A DNA stretch of 12,469 bases from UBA3941 sp035647175 (GTDB lineage Bacteria > Bacillota > Clostridia > Caldicoprobacterales > UBA3941), in assembly GCA_035647175.1 (NCBI GenBank), contig DASRNX010000235.1, positions 1 to 12,469 of the forward strand, in the 5' to 3' direction. Below the pieces are notes generated by a model that saw only the letters and a program-made list of their open reading frames with translations, ran no database searches and was not told the DNA's origin. A program made the position numbers and the translations under genes. This document shows positions 5,972-12,465 of the stretch, piece after piece. Each line of letters starts with the position of its first letter. Within the stretch, counting starts at the first letter, position 1.

Positions 5972-6310
5972 ATGATGGCTGTACCAAAAAGGAAACTCCA
6001 CGTTAAAGGTGGAGACACGGTGGAGATTATTTCGGGTAAGGATAAAGGCAAACGTGGGAAGGTACTAAAGACCCTCCCTAAAGAAGGCAAGATAATAGTA
6101 GAAAAGATCAATATGCTGACGGTGCATACAAAGCCACGGGGAATGGAGCAGCCGGGAGGGATCATTCATAGGGAAGGTCCTATCTATGCTTCCAAAGCCA
6201 TGCCGGTATGCGAAAGATGCAATAAAAAGACCAGGATTGGTAGACGAGTATTAGAGGACGGGTCTAAGGTGCGCGTATGTAGGGTATGCGGCGAAACCTT
6301 TAATGACTGA
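5972..6310 (+). CDS. rplX: 50S ribosomal protein L24 carrying a four-cysteine zinc-ribbon-like C terminus
   Basis: L24 initiates 50S assembly on the 5' end of 23S rRNA through a KOW fold, seen here as HVKGGDTVEIISGKDKGKRGKV (about residues 10-31). The MVHTKPR-like loop and GGIIHREGPIYASKAMPVC follow. Four cysteines at 80, 83, 103 and 106 form two CxxC pairs (CERC, CRVC), consistent with zinc binding; Bacillus subtilis L24, as I recall it, lacks them. Two ATG codons (5972, 5975) are 6 and 9 nt after GGAGG (5961-5965), so one N-terminal methionine is uncertain. Length is 112 residues, slightly longer than the usual 101-108. Confidence 0.97.
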   Translation: MMAVPKRKLHVKGGDTVEIISGKDKGKRGKVLKTLPKEGKIIVEKINMLTVHTKPRGMEQPGGIIHREGPIYASKAMPVCERCNKKTRIGRRVLEDGSKVRVCRVCGETFND

Positions 6311-6335
6311 TGCACCGAAGGGAGGTAAGCAGAGA

Positions 6336-6875
6336 GTGGCTCGATTAAAAGAATTATATGAAAAAGAAATAGTTCCCGCACTGATGGAAAGATTTAATTA
6401 TAAGAACGTCATGGAAGCCCCAAAGCTTGACAAGATTGTAATTAATATGGGGGTCGGCGACGCCAAGGAGAACCCGAAGTTTCTCGAAAGTGCCGTAAAT
6501 GACCTCAGCATCATAGCCGGCCAAAAGCCCATCGTTACGGCGGCCAAAAAGTCTGTATCTAACTTTAAGCTTCGAGAGGGAATGCGGATCGGCACCAAGG
6601 TTACGCTTCGCGGGGACAGGATGTACGAATTTGCTGATAGATTATTAAACGTCGCTCTTCCCCGGGTAAGGGACTTTAGAGGAGTTTCGGCCAGATCCTT
6701 TGACGGTCGGGGCAACTATTCGCTGGGGATAAGAGAACAGCTGATCTTTCCCGAGATCAACTATGATCAGATCGAAAAGGTCAGAGGAATGGATATAGTA
6801 TTTGTAACCACAGCTAAAACTGATGAAGAATCACGTGAATTCTTAAGATTATTGGGAATGCCTTTCGCAAATTAG
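6336..6875 (+). CDS. rplE: 50S ribosomal protein L5
   Basis: L5 organises 5S rRNA in the central protuberance and contacts P-site tRNA. I start it at GTG 6336, giving 179 residues (family norm 179-180) beginning MARLKELYEKEIVPALMERF. This start sits 10 nt after GGAGG (6321-6325). An ATG at 6303 would add 11 atypical residues encoded across that ribosome binding site and overlap rplX, so it is rejected. Family motifs include KIVINMGVGDAKENPKFLE, GQKPIVTAAKKSVSNFKLREG, and GRGNYSLGIREQLIFPEI, ending in LLGMPF. It lies 25 bp after rplX and 19 bp before rpsZ. Confidence 0.97.
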   Translation: MARLKELYEKEIVPALMERFNYKNVMEAPKLDKIVINMGVGDAKENPKFLESAVNDLSIIAGQKPIVTAAKKSVSNFKLREGMRIGTKVTLRGDRMYEFADRLLNVALPRVRDFRGVSARSFDGRGNYSLGIREQLIFPEINYDQIEKVRGMDIVFVTTAKTDEESREFLRLLGMPFAN

Positions 6876-6894
6876 TGATAAGGAGGGAAAGCGA

Positions 6895-7080
6895 GTGGCG
6901 AAAAAATCATGGAGAGTTAAGCAACAGCGTGAACCGAAGTTCTCTACTAGGGCCTATAACAGATGCCGCATCTGCGGACGATCCCATGCGTACCTTAGAA
7001 AATTTGGTTTATGCCGTATCTGCTTCAGAGAATTGGCTTATAAGGGTCAAATACCTGGTGTCAGAAAAGCCAGCTGGTAG
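6895..7080 (+). CDS. rpsZ: 30S ribosomal protein S14, zinc-binding type Z
   Basis: This is the short 61-residue S14 found in Gram-positive and many other bacteria, a late-binding head protein next to S3 and S10. Four cysteines at 24, 27, 40 and 43 (CRIC and CRIC) make the zinc site. The tail, FRELAYKGQIPGVRKASW, is the highly conserved C terminus. The GTG start follows AAGGAGGG (6880-6887) by 7 nt. An overlapping reading frame in another register (6875-7105) is not a gene. Presence of type Z in the main cluster fits Firmicutes; no zinc-independent copy is seen in this window. Confidence 0.97.
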   Translation: MAKKSWRVKQQREPKFSTRAYNRCRICGRSHAYLRKFGLCRICFRELAYKGQIPGVRKASW

Positions 7081-7109
7081 ACTGGAGAGATTGGAAGGAG
7101 GTTAAATAT

Positions 7110-7508
7110 ATGGTTATGACCGATCCCATTGCTGATATGCTAACCCGTATTCGCAATGCATTAGTCGTCAAGCATGCAAGTATAAATGTTCCCGCCTCTA
7201 ATATGAAGATGGCTATAGCGAATATCTTGCGTGAAGAGGGTTTTATAAGAGGGTTTACCCGAATGGAAGACGGTAAACAAGGTGTTATTAGGATAGATTT
7301 GAAATACGGCCAAAATGGTCAAAAGGTAATCGCAGGCTTAAAGAGAATAAGTAAGCCCGGCCTTAGGGTATATGCCAACAAAGATCAGGTGCCGAAGGTG
7401 CTGGGGGGACTGGGGGTTGCCATCCTTTCAACATCAAAAGGTGTTATCACAGATAAAAAAGCCCGTGAAGAAGGGGTTGGCGGAGAAGTGCTCTGCTTTA
7501 TTTGGTAA
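7110..7508 (+). CDS. rpsH: 30S ribosomal protein S8
   Basis: S8 binds the central domain of 16S rRNA and in gammaproteobacteria represses the spc operon. The 132-residue product begins MVMTDPIADMLTRIRNAL, almost the same as in Bacillus. It includes the KYGQNGQKVIAGLKRISKPGLRVY segment and the C-terminal signature around GVAILSTSKGVITDKKAR, ending GGEVLCFIW. ATG 7110 is 7 nt from AAGGAGGT (7095-7102), better than ATG 7116. The following 70-bp gap holds a heptamer repeat, which is unusual inside this otherwise tight segment. Confidence 0.98.
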   Translation: MVMTDPIADMLTRIRNALVVKHASINVPASNMKMAIANILREEGFIRGFTRMEDGKQGVIRIDLKYGQNGQKVIAGLKRISKPGLRVYANKDQVPKVLGGLGVAILSTSKGVITDKKAREEGVGGEVLCFIW

Positions 7509-7509
7509 A

Positions 7510-7537
7510 TTAGAAGTTGGAAGTTAGAAGTTAGAAA
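7510..7537. repeat. Four tandem heptamers, consensus TTAGAAG
   Basis: The units are TTAGAAG (7510-7516), TTGGAAG (7517-7523), TTAGAAG (7524-7530) and TTAGAAA (7531-7537), beginning one base after the rpsH stop codon. GTTAGA (7530-7535) can also pair with TCTAAC (7552-7557) to form a 6-bp stem before the rplF ribosome binding site. The array looks like a simple-sequence heptamer repeat that invaded or expanded in the intergenic space. Whether it recurs elsewhere in this genome cannot be told here. Confidence 0.7.
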
Positions 7538-7578
7538 CCAGACCTTTAACATCTAACACCGAAAGGAGTTGTAAGAGG

Positions 7579-8118
7579 ATGTCACGAATCGGAAATCTTC
7601 CCATAGACATACCCCAGGGCGTAACCGTTACCGTGGATGGGAACAATCTGGTTACCGTAAAGGGCGCCAAAGGGGAGCTGTCCCAGCCTATTAATAGGGA
7701 AATAGCAGTCACGGTGGAAGATAATGTTGTAATCTTGAAGAGATCTTCGGACGCGAAATTTCAAAGATCCATTCACGGCCTTTCAAGGTCCCTTGTGGCC
7801 AACATGGTGGAAGGCGTGTCCAAGGGCTTTCAAAAGAACCTGGAAATCAACGGTGTGGGATACAGGGCCCAAAAACAGGGCAAGAAGCTGATTTTGGCCG
7901 TAGGGTATTCCCATCCGGTAGAGATAGAAGAAGCTGATGGGGTGGAATTTGAAGTGCCGGCCGCTAACCGAATTATTGTCAGGGGAATTGACAAGCAAAA
8001 GGTGGGGGCTATGGCAGCGAAGGTAAGGGATACAAGACCGCCGGAGCCCTATAAGGGTAAAGGCATCAAATACGAGAACGAGAGAATTATTCGAAAAGAA
8101 GGAAAGACGGGAGCATAA
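7579..8118 (+). CDS. rplF: 50S ribosomal protein L6
   Basis: L6 binds near the sarcin-ricin loop and supports factor binding. The 179-residue product has the two repeated L6 folds: residues 1-80 with MSRIGNLPIDIPQGV and VKGAKGEL, and residues ~82-179 with GVGYRAQKQGKKLILAVGYSHP. The C-terminal signature RPPEPYKGKGIKY occupies about 153-165. The ATG is preceded by AAAGGAG (7562-7568) 10 nt away. A 70-bp gap with repeats lies upstream, while rplR follows after 21 bp. Length and motifs are typical. Confidence 0.98.
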   Translation: MSRIGNLPIDIPQGVTVTVDGNNLVTVKGAKGELSQPINREIAVTVEDNVVILKRSSDAKFQRSIHGLSRSLVANMVEGVSKGFQKNLEINGVGYRAQKQGKKLILAVGYSHPVEIEEADGVEFEVPAANRIIVRGIDKQKVGAMAAKVRDTRPPEPYKGKGIKYENERIIRKEGKTGA

Positions 8119-8139
8119 GCCGGGAAGGAGTGACACAGG

Positions 8140-8505
8140 GTGATTAAAAAAATTGACAAAAATGCAGCACGGAAAGTACGCCACCTAAGGGTGAGAAACA
8201 GAGTTTCCGGTTCGGTGGAGATACCGCGCCTCAACGTTTTCCGAAGCCTCAAACACATCTATGTCCAGCTTATCGACGATAACGGAGGGCATACCCTAGT
8301 ATCAGCTTCCAGCTTAGATCCGGAGATTAAGAGCGTTTCTGATAAGACTAGGAAAGAAGTTGCCAAGATGGTTGGGGAACTGGCTGCACGCAGAGCCCTG
8401 GAAAAAGGGATCAAGAAGGTAGTTTTTGACCGTGGCGGATATATCTATCACGGCAGAGTATCAGAAGTAGCAGCCGGTGCACGGGAAGCCGGACTTGAGT
8501 TTTAA
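8140..8505 (+). CDS. rplR: 50S ribosomal protein L18
   Basis: L18 binds 5S rRNA together with L5 and L25-type proteins and mediates its attachment to 23S rRNA. The 121-residue sequence starts with a basic N terminus (MIKKIDKNAARKVRHLRVR) followed by RLNVFRSLKHIYVQLIDD. The C-terminal family segment is VFDRGGYIYHGRVSEVAAGAREAGLEF. The start is GTG, 9 nt after AAGGAG (8125-8130). The stop codon lies within the Shine-Dalgarno region of rpsE, 12 bp upstream of its start, which suggests coupled translation. Confidence 0.98.
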   Translation: MIKKIDKNAARKVRHLRVRNRVSGSVEIPRLNVFRSLKHIYVQLIDDNGGHTLVSASSLDPEIKSVSDKTRKEVAKMVGELAARRALEKGIKKVVFDRGGYIYHGRVSEVAAGAREAGLEF

Positions 8506-8517
8506 GGAGGGAAATCC

Positions 8518-9018
8518 ATGGAGCAGATAGATGCCAGCACGCTGGATCTTAAGGAGAAGGTTGTTACCATCAACCGAGTAGCCAAGGTAGTAAGAGGTGG
8601 CAGAAACTTTCGCTTTAACACAGTTGTGGTGGTTGGTGATGAGAACGGACATGTAGGCGTTGGAACGGGAAAGGCTACCGAGATCCCCGAAGCTATTAGA
8701 AAAGGGATTGAGGACGCAAAAAAACATATAATGAAGGTGCCCATTGTCAACACGACCATACCCCATGAGGTGAATGGACGTTTCGGCAGCGGTAGCGTAT
8801 TGATGATGCCGGCAAAGGAAGGTACCGGAGTTATCGCAGGCGGACCTGTACGTGCAGTACTGGAGCTTGCGGGTATTCGGGACATATTAACCAAATCTTT
8901 GGGATCAAGCAACCCAAGAAATATGGTTAACGCCGCTATGGAAGGATTGTCAAGGCTCAAAACAGTTGAAGACGTGGCAAGACTTCGCGGCAAGGCTGTC
9001 GAAGAGATCTTAGGTTAG
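8518..9018 (+). CDS. rpsE: 30S ribosomal protein S5
   Basis: S5 affects decoding accuracy and forms part of the mRNA entry site. The 166-residue protein has the N-terminal double-stranded-RNA-binding-like domain with the spectinomycin-loop region AKVVRGGRNF at residues 22-31. It continues with VGVGTGKATEIPEAIRKGIE, and the C-terminal domain has PAKEGTGVIAGGPVRAVLELAG and SSNPRNMVNAAMEGL. No deletion is seen in the spectinomycin loop, so wild-type sensitivity is expected from family knowledge. ATG follows AAGGAGGG (8504-8511), which overlaps the rplR stop. rpmD follows after 13 bp. Confidence 0.98.
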   Translation: MEQIDASTLDLKEKVVTINRVAKVVRGGRNFRFNTVVVVGDENGHVGVGTGKATEIPEAIRKGIEDAKKHIMKVPIVNTTIPHEVNGRFGSGSVLMMPAKEGTGVIAGGPVRAVLELAGIRDILTKSLGSSNPRNMVNAAMEGLSRLKTVEDVARLRGKAVEEILG

Positions 9019-9031
9019 GGAGGCGAAGCCT

Positions 9032-9217
9032 GTGGCTAAACTAAAGGTGACCCAGGTCCGGAGCACCATCGGATCCAAGAAGGATCAGATAGCAACTATG
9101 GAGGCCCTGGGACTTAGAAAGATTAGAAGTGAAAAGATACACGATGATTCCCCGACTATCCGCGGAATGATCGATAAGGTCAAGCATCTAGTATCCGTCG
9201 AGGAGATTGACGCTTAA
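9032..9217 (+). CDS. rpmD: 50S ribosomal protein L30
   Basis: L30 is a small 50S protein of 61 residues, the usual bacterial short form. The family features are MAKLKVTQVRSTIGSKKDQIATMEALGLRKI and a C-terminal half with DSPTIRGMIDKVKHLVSVEE. The GTG start is supported by GGGAGG at 9018-9023. Its place between rpsE and rplO is canonical. The ORF is intact and of normal composition. Confidence 0.97.
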   Translation: MAKLKVTQVRSTIGSKKDQIATMEALGLRKIRSEKIHDDSPTIRGMIDKVKHLVSVEEIDA

Positions 9218-9231
9218 GGGAGGTGAATGCA

Positions 9232-9672
9232 TTGAGACTTAACCGATTGAGTCCTGCTGAAGGTTCAACTAAAACCTCTAAGAGAAAAGGGAGAGGTCCG
9301 GGTTCAGGCCTTGGAAAGACTTCCGGCCGCGGCCATAAGGGTCAAAAAGCCAGAAGCGGCGGCGGTGTTCGTCCCGGATTTGAGGGTGGGCAGATGCCCC
9401 TCACCAGGCGGCTCCCCAAAAGAGGCTTTACTAATATATTCGCTAAGGTTTATAATGAAGTGAACTTGGTGCAATTGGATGTTTTTGAGCAAGATACAAT
9501 AGTTACACCGGAGCTGCTTAAAAAAGAGGGAATAATAAGTAAGGAAAAAGACGGGGTCAAGATATTGGGCAACGGCGAGCTGAATATTAAGCTCATTGTT
9601 AAGGCCCATAAATTCAGTAAAGCGGCTAAAGAAAAAATCGAGGCTGCTGGGGGAAAGGCCGAGGTGATTTAA
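9232..9672 (+). CDS. rplO: 50S ribosomal protein L15
   Basis: L15 is a late 50S assembly protein with a long rRNA-penetrating N-terminal extension. This is visible at residues ~18-66: KRKGRGPGSGLGKTSGRGHK and GGQMPLTRRLPKRGF. I start the gene at TTG 9232 (146 residues, MRLNRLSPAEGS), 8 nt after GGAGG (9219-9223), matching the family start MRLxxLxPAEGS. An in-frame GTG at 9223 lies inside the Shine-Dalgarno itself and is rejected. The C-terminal domain ends HKFSKAAKEKIEAAGGKAEVI. Only one base separates it from secY. Confidence 0.96.
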   Translation: MRLNRLSPAEGSTKTSKRKGRGPGSGLGKTSGRGHKGQKARSGGGVRPGFEGGQMPLTRRLPKRGFTNIFAKVYNEVNLVQLDVFEQDTIVTPELLKKEGIISKEKDGVKILGNGELNIKLIVKAHKFSKAAKEKIEAAGGKAEVI

Positions 9673-9673
9673 A

Positions 9674-10948
9674 GTGTTGGACACCTTGCGTAATGCCTGG
9701 AGAATTGAAGATATCAGAAAAAAGATTGTCTTTACCATGATTATGATATTGGTGTATAGGGTGGGGTCCTTTATTCCCGTGCCCTTCATCGATGCCAGTC
9801 ATATAAAGGATCTGGTCGGGGAAGGTAATCTGTTGGGATTGCTTGATATTATATCAGGGGGCGCCTTTGCGAACTATACCATATTTGCTATGGGTATAAC
9901 CCCATATATCAACTCCTCAATCATAATGCAGCTTCTGACGGTAGCTATTCCAAAGTTGGAACAGCTGTCCAAGGAGGGTGAAGAGGGCCAGAAAAAGATA
10001 ACCCAATATACCCGCTACCTGACCATAGGTTTAGCGTTTGTACAATCAGCGGGAATTACCTACGGACTTGGAAACCAGGCCGGGGGACAGATAATGACGA
10101 ATCATTCGGTATGGGCCTTCTTTGTAGTCGCAATGACTCTGACCGCCGGTACAGCGTTCTTGATGTGGTTGGGGGAACAGATTACAGAAAACGGCATTGG
10201 CAACGGAATATCCATGATCATCTTTGCAAGCATAGTTTCCAGGATACCCGTAGCTGCGGTGAGCCTGTGGAATCTGGCCTTTGAAGTGGGGACCATAAGC
10301 CCATGGTCATTACCATTGATCGCTATATTCATAGTGGCTCTCATTGCAGGCGTGGTCTTTATCGATATGGGTCAGAGAAGGATACCTGTACAGTATGCGA
10401 AAAGGGTGGTAGGTAGGAAGGTTTATGGGGGGCAGAGCACCCACATACCCATGAAGGTTAACTCCTCCGGGGTTCTTCCTATAATCTTCGCTGTTTCATT
10501 GCTGTCCTTGCCTCAGACAATTGGATACTTTTTTCCAGAGGGCGGGTTCTTCCGCTTTATTGAGGCTAACTTCAGCCAGAAATCTGCGGCCTATGCCATA
10601 GTGTACGCACTATTAATCGTATTTTTTACCTTCTTTTATAGCCAGATCTCCTTTAATCCCATTGAGGTTGCCAACAACTTAAGACAATACGGGGGATTTG
10701 TACAAGGGATAAGGCCGGGAAAACCTACATCCGATTATCTTTTAAGAATTTCCAACCGCATTACCTTGGTAGGTTCCTTGTTCTTGGCTGCGGTTGCGGT
10801 AATACCCATAGCGGTAGCAGGATTTACTAAGATTCCCATGTACCTTCAGGGGACCAGTATACTCATCCTGGTAAGCGTGGCCCTTGAAACCTCTAATCAG
10901 TTGGAAGCCCAAATGGTTATGAGGCATTATAAAGGCTTTTTAAAGTAG
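9674..10948 (+). CDS. secY: Protein translocase subunit SecY
   Basis: SecY forms the protein-conducting channel of the Sec translocon in the cytoplasmic membrane, working with SecE/SecG and SecA or ribosomes. The 424-residue length and roughly ten hydrophobic segments fit the family. Landmarks are LRNAWRIEDIRKKI at the N terminus, GITPYINSSIIMQLL at 74-88 (plug/TM2 region), GIGNGIS at 174-180, RRIPVQYAKR at 235-244 and RPGKPTSDYL at 347-356. The start is GTG with GAGGTGA (9661-9667) inside the end of rplO. In many Firmicutes adk follows; here map follows after 10 bp with no adk. Confidence 0.98.
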   Translation: MLDTLRNAWRIEDIRKKIVFTMIMILVYRVGSFIPVPFIDASHIKDLVGEGNLLGLLDIISGGAFANYTIFAMGITPYINSSIIMQLLTVAIPKLEQLSKEGEEGQKKITQYTRYLTIGLAFVQSAGITYGLGNQAGGQIMTNHSVWAFFVVAMTLTAGTAFLMWLGEQITENGIGNGISMIIFASIVSRIPVAAVSLWNLAFEVGTISPWSLPLIAIFIVALIAGVVFIDMGQRRIPVQYAKRVVGRKVYGGQSTHIPMKVNSSGVLPIIFAVSLLSLPQTIGYFFPEGGFFRFIEANFSQKSAAYAIVYALLIVFFTFFYSQISFNPIEVANNLRQYGGFVQGIRPGKPTSDYLLRISNRITLVGSLFLAAVAVIPIAVAGFTKIPMYLQGTSILILVSVALETSNQLEAQMVMRHYKGFLK

Positions 10949-10958
10949 GAGATTATCG

Positions 10959-11708
10959 TTGATTATATTAAAATCAAAGAGTGAAATAAAATTGATGGAA
11001 GAAGCCGGAAGGATCGTGGCCGGGGCCCATGAGGTCGTTAAAAATGCCATAGCCCCGGGTATCACTACGGCAGAGCTTGACGAGATAGCCGAGGATTATA
11101 TCCGAAGTCGGGGTGGTATTCCCGCATTCCTAGGATACCAGGGTTATCCGGCCAGCATCTGTGCATCCATAAATGAGCAAGTAGTCCATGGGATTCCGGG
11201 TCCCGTTGCCCTTAAAGAAGGCGATATATTAAGCGTTGATATCGGTGCCTTTCATAACGGGTACTGCGGTGATGCGGCGAGAACTCATCCCGTCGGGGAA
11301 GTAACACCCGATGCCCATAGACTCATTGAAACAGCAAAAGAGGCCTTTTTCAGCGGACTGGAATTCGCCCGGGAAGGATACCGACTTTCCGATATATCCC
11401 ATGCAATCCAAGTATATGTAGAAGGGAAAGGGTACTCCGTGGTAAAGGCGTTGGTCGGTCATGGCATCGGCCAGGCTATGCACGAGGAACCCCAGATACC
11501 AAACTTCGGACCTCCGGGAAGGGGGCCCAGACTCAGGAAAGGCATGGCATTGGCCATCGAGCCTATGATAAATGCGGGAGCCCATGAGGTAATGACACTC
11601 CATGACGGCTGGACGGTAGTAACAAAAGACGGCAGCCTTTCTGCCCACTATGAACATACCATTGCTATAACCCATGGGCAGCCTTTAATACTGACTCAAG
11701 AGGGGTAG
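10959..11708 (+). CDS. map: Methionine aminopeptidase, type I
   Basis: This 249-residue enzyme removes the N-terminal methionine from new proteins using a two-metal centre. All expected residues are visible: metal ligands D94, D105, H168, E201 and E232, and substrate-contacting H77 and H175. Motifs include NEQVVHGIP, SVDIGAFHNGYCGDAART, GHGIGQAMHEEP and AIEPMI. The type Ia class is indicated by length and absence of an N-terminal zinc-finger extension. The start is TTG (MIILKSKSEIKLM), 7 nt after AGGAG (10947-10951), which overlaps the secY stop. Linkage with secY and infA is typical. Confidence 0.97.
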   Translation: MIILKSKSEIKLMEEAGRIVAGAHEVVKNAIAPGITTAELDEIAEDYIRSRGGIPAFLGYQGYPASICASINEQVVHGIPGPVALKEGDILSVDIGAFHNGYCGDAARTHPVGEVTPDAHRLIETAKEAFFSGLEFAREGYRLSDISHAIQVYVEGKGYSVVKALVGHGIGQAMHEEPQIPNFGPPGRGPRLRKGMALAIEPMINAGAHEVMTLHDGWTVVTKDGSLSAHYEHTIAITHGQPLILTQEG

Positions 11709-11732
11709 ATAAAGGTGATCGAGGATAATATA

Positions 11733-11987
11733 ATGCAAATAGGAAGAGTAGTGTTGGCTAAAGCCGGAAGGGACAGAGGGAACCTCTTTGTAATAGTCGA
11801 TGTGATAGATCATGAGTATGTATTTATTGCCAATGGCACCAATAGGACCATAGACAAACCGAAGAAGAAGAAGATCAAGCACTTAGAGCCCAGTCCTGAT
11901 GTATTATCAGGCATAAGGGATAAAATCCTCGAGGGCCGGAAGGTGTTTGATGCAGAGATAAGAAAGAGTCTCGATGTTCTGTTATAG
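11733..11987 (+). CDS. KOW-domain RNA-binding protein (L14e/L6e/L27e-like)
   Basis: The small basic protein (84 residues from ATG 11733) resembles the KOW-domain proteins encoded between map and infA in many Gram-positive bacteria. The N-terminal KOW-type strand-turn is IGRVVLAKAGRDRGNLFVIV (residues 3-22), followed by a second strand DHEYVFIANG and a lysine-rich patch KPKKKKIKHL (42-51). The C-terminal third is predicted helical and charged. RNA or ribosome binding is likely from the family and context, but the exact role is not established to my knowledge. GTG 11715 is an alternative start adding six residues; ATG is preferred on family grounds, with GAGG (11721-11724) 8 nt upstream. Confidence 0.88.
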   Translation: MQIGRVVLAKAGRDRGNLFVIVDVIDHEYVFIANGTNRTIDKPKKKKIKHLEPSPDVLSGIRDKILEGRKVFDAEIRKSLDVLL

Positions 11988-12029
11988 GGACTAATTACGA
12001 TATCTGATGGGAAGTATGGGTGAGGAAAC

Positions 12030-12059
12030 TTCAAAAACGCATTTATTAAATCTTTTGAA
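12030..12059. repeat. Inverted repeat in the KOW-infA gap
   Basis: TTCAAAA (12030-12036) and TTTTGAA (12053-12059) are perfect 7-bp inverted copies around a 16-nt AT-rich loop. GAAACTT also recurs directly at 12025-12031 and 12057-12063. The gap runs 11988-12117, the longest after rpsJ-rplC in the downstream half. It could be an mRNA processing or stability element or an operator. No terminator T tract follows a GC stem, so it does not look like an intrinsic terminator. Confidence 0.4.
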
Positions 12060-12117
12060 ACTTTATGTGACGAGTAATTTTTGTTGACACCTAAAAGGAA
12101 AAGGGAGGGTGGATTGT

Positions 12118-12336
12118 TTGGCCAAAGAGGATATTATTGAGGTAGAGGGAACTGTTGTAGAAGCGTTGCCCAATGCCATGTTCCAAGTGGAGCTGGAAAA
12201 CGGCCATAAGATATTAGCCCATATATCCGGTAAACTTCGTATGAACTTTATCAGGATATTACAAGGGGATAAGGTGACGGTAGAACTATCGCCCTATGAT
12301 TTGACCCGTGGTCGGATTACTTGGCGAGGTAAGTGA
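12118..12336 (+). CDS. infA: Translation initiation factor IF-1
   Basis: IF-1 binds the 30S A site and cooperates with IF-2 and IF-3 in initiation. Starting at TTG 12118 gives exactly the family length of 72 residues, beginning MAKEDIIEVEGTVVEALPNA. The S1-like OB fold is complete, with MFQVELENGHKILAHISGKLR and the conserved MNFIRILQGDKVTVELSPYDL and LTRGRITWRGK. GGAGG at 12104-12108 is 9 nt upstream. A GTG at 12109, partly within the Shine-Dalgarno, would add three residues and is rejected. A 130-bp gap precedes it; rpmJ follows after 15 bp. Confidence 0.97.
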   Translation: MAKEDIIEVEGTVVEALPNAMFQVELENGHKILAHISGKLRMNFIRILQGDKVTVELSPYDLTRGRITWRGK

Positions 12337-12351
12337 TAAGGAGGTAATGGG

Positions 12352-12465
12352 ATGAAAGTAAAACCGTCTGTAAAACCTATTTGTGAAAAATGCAAGATAA
12401 TCAGGCGTAAAGGTAAAGTCATGGTTATCTGCGAGAACCCCAGACATAAACAAAAACAGGGATAA
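12352..12465 (+). CDS. rpmJ: 50S ribosomal protein L36, zinc-binding (C+) form
   Basis: L36 is the smallest 50S protein, 37 residues, and stabilises 23S rRNA folding near the factor-binding side. The sequence starts MKVKPSVKPICEKCK and has the zinc ligands C11, C14, C27 and H32, ending NPRHKQKQG. That makes it the zinc-dependent form. The ATG is set by AAGGAGG (12338-12344), 7 nt upstream; an out-of-frame ATG at 12347 is ignored. It follows infA closely, and rpsM would normally come next. Only four bases remain after its stop, too few to call the next gene. Confidence 0.96.
   Translation: MKVKPSVKPICEKCKIIRRKGKVMVICENPRHKQKQG

Noticed and set aside
6875..7105. Plus-strand 76-codon frame starting at the rplE stop
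   Set aside because: It is an out-of-register reading of rpsZ, whose own frame encodes a complete zinc-type S14 with its own ribosome binding site.
8502..8993. Minus-strand 163-codon open frame inside rpsE
   Set aside because: Antisense shadow of S5; serine/threonine-rich composition is the mirror of S5 codons.
9304..9789. Minus-strand 161-codon frame across rplO and secY
   Set aside because: It spans two unambiguous + strand genes and gives no recognisable protein.
12084..12089. TTGACA as the -35 of an infA promoter
   Set aside because: A -10 at 16-18 bp spacing would fall in the ribosome binding site and start of infA, which has no TATAAT-like sequence there.
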